From: an uncultured Clostridia bacterium
GTDB lineage: Bacteria; Bacillota; Clostridia; Oscillospirales; Ruminococcaceae
Direction of reading: 5' to 3'
Length of the DNA stretch: 64,000 nucleotides
Assembly (NCBI GenBank): GCA_947630825.1
Contig: CANRJA010000004.1
Coordinates: 34,675 to 98,674, forward strand
The position numbers and the translations under genes are program-made. This document shows, piece by piece, positions 61,376 through 64,000 of the stretch (position 1 is its first letter; every line of letters begins with the position of its first letter). Below the pieces are notes generated by a model that saw nothing but the letters and a program-made list of their open reading frames with translations, had not been told where the DNA came from and did no database searches.

Positions 61376-62158
61376 GTGGGAAAAATAATTGCGGTTTCCA
61401 ACCAAAAGGGCGGTGTGGGAAAGTCCACTACGGCGGTGAATTTAGCTGCTGCGCTCGGATTGAAAGGAAAGAAAGTTCTTGTTATAGATTTTGACCCTCA
61501 GGGAAACACTACAACCAGCTTTGGAATAGAAAAAAGGCGTATAAGAAATACGATTTATGAGGCTGTTATAGGAAACTGCCGTATGGTAGAAGCAATAGTC
61601 GCTACCAATTTCAGAGGAGTATCTGTAGTTCCTGCTACTCAGACGCTTTCGGGTGCGGGTGTAGAGTTTTTGGAGTTGGACAGGCGTTCGTTAAGGCTTA
61701 AAATGCAGATTTTAACGGTAAAGGACGATTACGATTATATTTTTATTGACTGTCCTCCGACCTTAGATTTGATTACTATTAATGCCCTTGCCGCTTGCGA
61801 CAGCGTTATTATTCCGATACAGTGCGAATTTTTGTCTCTTGAAGGTCTGGTTGAGCTAACAGAGGCCATAAAAAGGGTTCAAAAGAGCTTTAATCCGAAT
61901 ATCACTATAGACGGAATACTTTTTACTATGTATATGAAAAGGTACAATCTGACGGCTCAGGTTGTTGACGAGGTCAAGGCACACTTCCCCAAGACGGTTT
62001 ATAAAACGGTTATTCCGAGAAATGTCGCGCTTTCCGAAGCGCCTAGCTTTGGTCAGCCGATAATGTATTATAATCCGAAGTGCAAGGGTGCAAAGGCTTA
62101 TGAGGAGTTTGCTGATGAGTTCTTGAAAAAGCAAAAGAAAAGGGAAAAGAATGTATAA
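61376..62158 (+). CDS. soj: chromosome partitioning ATPase ParA/Soj
   Basis: Deviant Walker A QKGGVGKSTTAVNLAAALG; FIDCPPTLDLITINAL; GTG start. Confidence 0.95.
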   Translation: MGKIIAVSNQKGGVGKSTTAVNLAAALGLKGKKVLVIDFDPQGNTTTSFGIEKRRIRNTIYEAVIGNCRMVEAIVATNFRGVSVVPATQTLSGAGVEFLELDRRSLRLKMQILTVKDDYDYIFIDCPPTLDLITINALAACDSVIIPIQCEFLSLEGLVELTEAIKRVQKSFNPNITIDGILFTMYMKRYNLTAQVVDEVKAHFPKTVYKTVIPRNVALSEAPSFGQPIMYYNPKCKGAKAYEEFADEFLKKQKKREKNV

Positions 62159-62648
62159 AATTATAAAATGCGACAATTTTAAATTTGAAGTCGATTATAA
62201 GAAAAACCTAAATTATTATTCATCTAATAAGTTGTGTGATTGTATTCCTGATGAAAATTTTTATAATCTTATAGGGATTATTTATCCAAAATTAGTTGAG
62301 TTTTTGGCTGGGTTCGGTGTTAATGCTGCACGTCCTGACGAAGTTTCTTGGGTCGAACAAGATACAGATGAGCAAACGGTTTTTTATGAGGCAATGTATT
62401 CGGTAAACGGCGTGGTCAAAAAAGGCGAAATTTCAGTTTACGGAAAAGCAAAAGTATCGGTTGACGGTTTAGATGTATACTTTAATAAATGTGATTTTCC
62501 AAATGGACAGAACGGAAAATGCTTTGGAATAAGTGTGTTTGTCGTTTTGCCTTGGAATCAAAACGAACCCTACGAGGATTATTTTTATCAGGGAAAGAGT
62601 AAACAAAGTTTATTTAAAAGATTTTTTAAAAATGAAGGAAGCAGATAA
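62151..62648 (+). CDS. uncharacterised protein, translationally coupled between soj and parB
   Basis: 165 aa open frame, ATG overlaps the soj stop by 8 nt; no recognised motif. Confidence 0.75.
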   Translation: MYKIIKCDNFKFEVDYKKNLNYYSSNKLCDCIPDENFYNLIGIIYPKLVEFLAGFGVNAARPDEVSWVEQDTDEQTVFYEAMYSVNGVVKKGEISVYGKAKVSVDGLDVYFNKCDFPNGQNGKCFGISVFVVLPWNQNEPYEDYFYQGKSKQSLFKRFFKNEGSR

Positions 62649-62657
62649 GGAGGAAAT

Positions 62658-63527
62658 ATGGCGAAAAAAAGGCTTGGAAAAGGTATGGACGCTCTGTTTT
62701 CTGAGAGCGATGAGGAAAAGGTTTCGTCTTCTTCGGCGGCAAACACGTTAAGGATATCGGAAATTGAGCCGAATAAATCTCAGCCGAGAACAGAGTTTGA
62801 TGACGACGCAATATTAAGTCTGGCTGAGTCCATTCGTCAGAACGGGGTTTTACAGCCGATTCTTGTAAGACCGCTCCCGACAGGCGGATATCAGATAGTT
62901 GCAGGGGAACGCCGTTGGAGAGCGGCGAGAATGGTAGGGTTGAGCGAAGTTCCCGTTTTAATAAAGGAATTAAGCGACTTTGAAACAATGCAGGTCGCTT
63001 TGATAGAAAACCTCCAGCGTGAGGATTTGAACCCTATCGAAGAAGCACAAGGCTATGAAAAGCTGATGAGTAAATACAGTATGACTCAGGAACAGGTCGC
63101 AGAGGCTATGGGAAAATCCCGACCTGCTATTGCAAATTCACTCAGACTTTTAAAGCTTGACGATGAAACGCAAAAAATGGTAAAAGATGGTGATTTGTCG
63201 GCAGGCCACGCAAAGGCGCTGGCAGGGATCGACGATATAAGGCTTAGGCAGGAGCTTGCAAAGAAAACGGTATCAGACAGGCTTTCGGTAAGACAGCTAG
63301 AGAAAATAATTTCAATGGGCGAGAAAAGGTTGAAAAGGTCAAAGACGTCGATTCGATATGAAAACACCTACGCTACGGAGCTTGAAGCCGCATTGCAGTC
63401 GGCATTCGGGCAGAAAACGGAGGTTTTAGCAAAGGCTGACGGAAGCTACACAATAAAAATAAAGGTCAAAAACAAAGACGAGCTAGACGAGTTTGTAAAA
63501 AACTGCTCGGCAGGTCTTGAGAAATAA
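62658..63527 (+). CDS. parB: chromosome partitioning protein ParB/Spo0J
   Basis: KKRLGKGMDALFSES, IEPNKSQPRTEFDDDAILSLAESIRQNGVLQPI, GERRWRAARMVGL, ALIENLQREDLNPIEEA. Confidence 0.96.
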   Translation: MAKKRLGKGMDALFSESDEEKVSSSSAANTLRISEIEPNKSQPRTEFDDDAILSLAESIRQNGVLQPILVRPLPTGGYQIVAGERRWRAARMVGLSEVPVLIKELSDFETMQVALIENLQREDLNPIEEAQGYEKLMSKYSMTQEQVAEAMGKSRPAIANSLRLLKLDDETQKMVKDGDLSAGHAKALAGIDDIRLRQELAKKTVSDRLSVRQLEKIISMGEKRLKRSKTSIRYENTYATELEAALQSAFGQKTEVLAKADGSYTIKIKVKNKDELDEFVKNCSAGLEK

Positions 63528-63554
63528 ACAACTGGAATTGAGGAGAAAGTATTT

Positions 63555-64000
63555 ATGTTAGACATCAAATTTCTAAGAGAAAACCCTGAGATCGTGAAAG
63601 AAAATATAAAAAAGAAGTTTCAGGACGAAAAAATCAAGTTGGTTGACGAGGTTATCGAGCTTGACGAGAAGTACAGAGCGGCGAAAACGCGATGTGACAA
63701 TTTAAGAAGTCAGAGAAATAAGATAAGCAAGCAAATCGGCGGACTTATGGCAAAGGGCGAAAAGGAAGAAGCCGAAAAGGTAAAGGCTCAGGTCGGAGAG
63801 ATCAATAACGAGCTTTCAACTTTGGAGGTCAGCGAGGACGAGCTTTCACAACAGATAAGAGAAAGAATGTTGGTTATTCCAAACATTATCGACGACAGCG
63901 TGCCTATAGGAAAAGACGACAGCGAAAATGTTGAGGTTGAGAAGTTCGGCGAGCCACTCGTTCCTGATTTTGAAGTTCCTTATCACGTTGATATTATGGA
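63555..64000 (+). CDS. serS: seryl-tRNA synthetase (3' end off window)
   Basis: MLDIKFLRENPEIVKENIKKKFQDEKIKLVDEVIELDEKYRAAKTRCDNLRSQRNKISKQIG. Confidence 0.95.
   Translation, partial: MLDIKFLRENPEIVKENIKKKFQDEKIKLVDEVIELDEKYRAAKTRCDNLRSQRNKISKQIGGLMAKGEKEEAEKVKAQVGEINNELSTLEVSEDELSQQIRERMLVIPNIIDDSVPIGKDDSENVEVEKFGEPLVPDFEVPYHVDIM

Overview
The window is a chromosomal segment from a low-GC, spore-forming Firmicute. Family content suggests Clostridia, Oscillospiraceae/Ruminococcaceae-like; that placement is an inference. It contains the replication-origin neighbourhood: gyrA-(ycxB-like)-gyrB-remB-recF-rlbA-dnaN-dnaA on the minus strand, and rpmH-rnpA-yidD-yidC-jag-mnmE-mnmG-rsmG-noc-soj-(unknown)-parB-serS on the plus strand. 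Two parS-like palindromes lie between the noc-like gene and soj. To the left are lexA, murC, spoVG, gpr and rpsT, and a complete type II fatty-acid synthesis cluster (fabH-fabK-fabG-fabF-accB-fabZ-accC-accD-accA-acpP) with fabD divergent. Further left are ptsI, a two-component system, a secreted GH5 glycoside hydrolase, a collagen-like surface protein next to a glycosyltransferase, two tRNAs, and an L-fucose catabolic operon. I found no CRISPR array, transposase or prophage. The most interesting unexplained signals are: (1) a three-copy, base-pair-covarying 'SD/anti-SD/SD' leader motif directly upstream of three membrane-protein genes; (2) a textbook DnaA-trio-like (TAG)5 plus AT-rich unwinding element between dnaA and dnaN, with no canonical TTATCCACA box beside it; (3) an uncharacterised gene translationally coupled inside parAB; (4) a collagen-like protein/glycosyltransferase pair; (5) a hairpin-rich repeat element downstream of tRNA-Glu; (6) a 1-kb non-coding region built of inverted repeats. 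All calls come from reading the sequence and the supplied ORF track; no database search was run.
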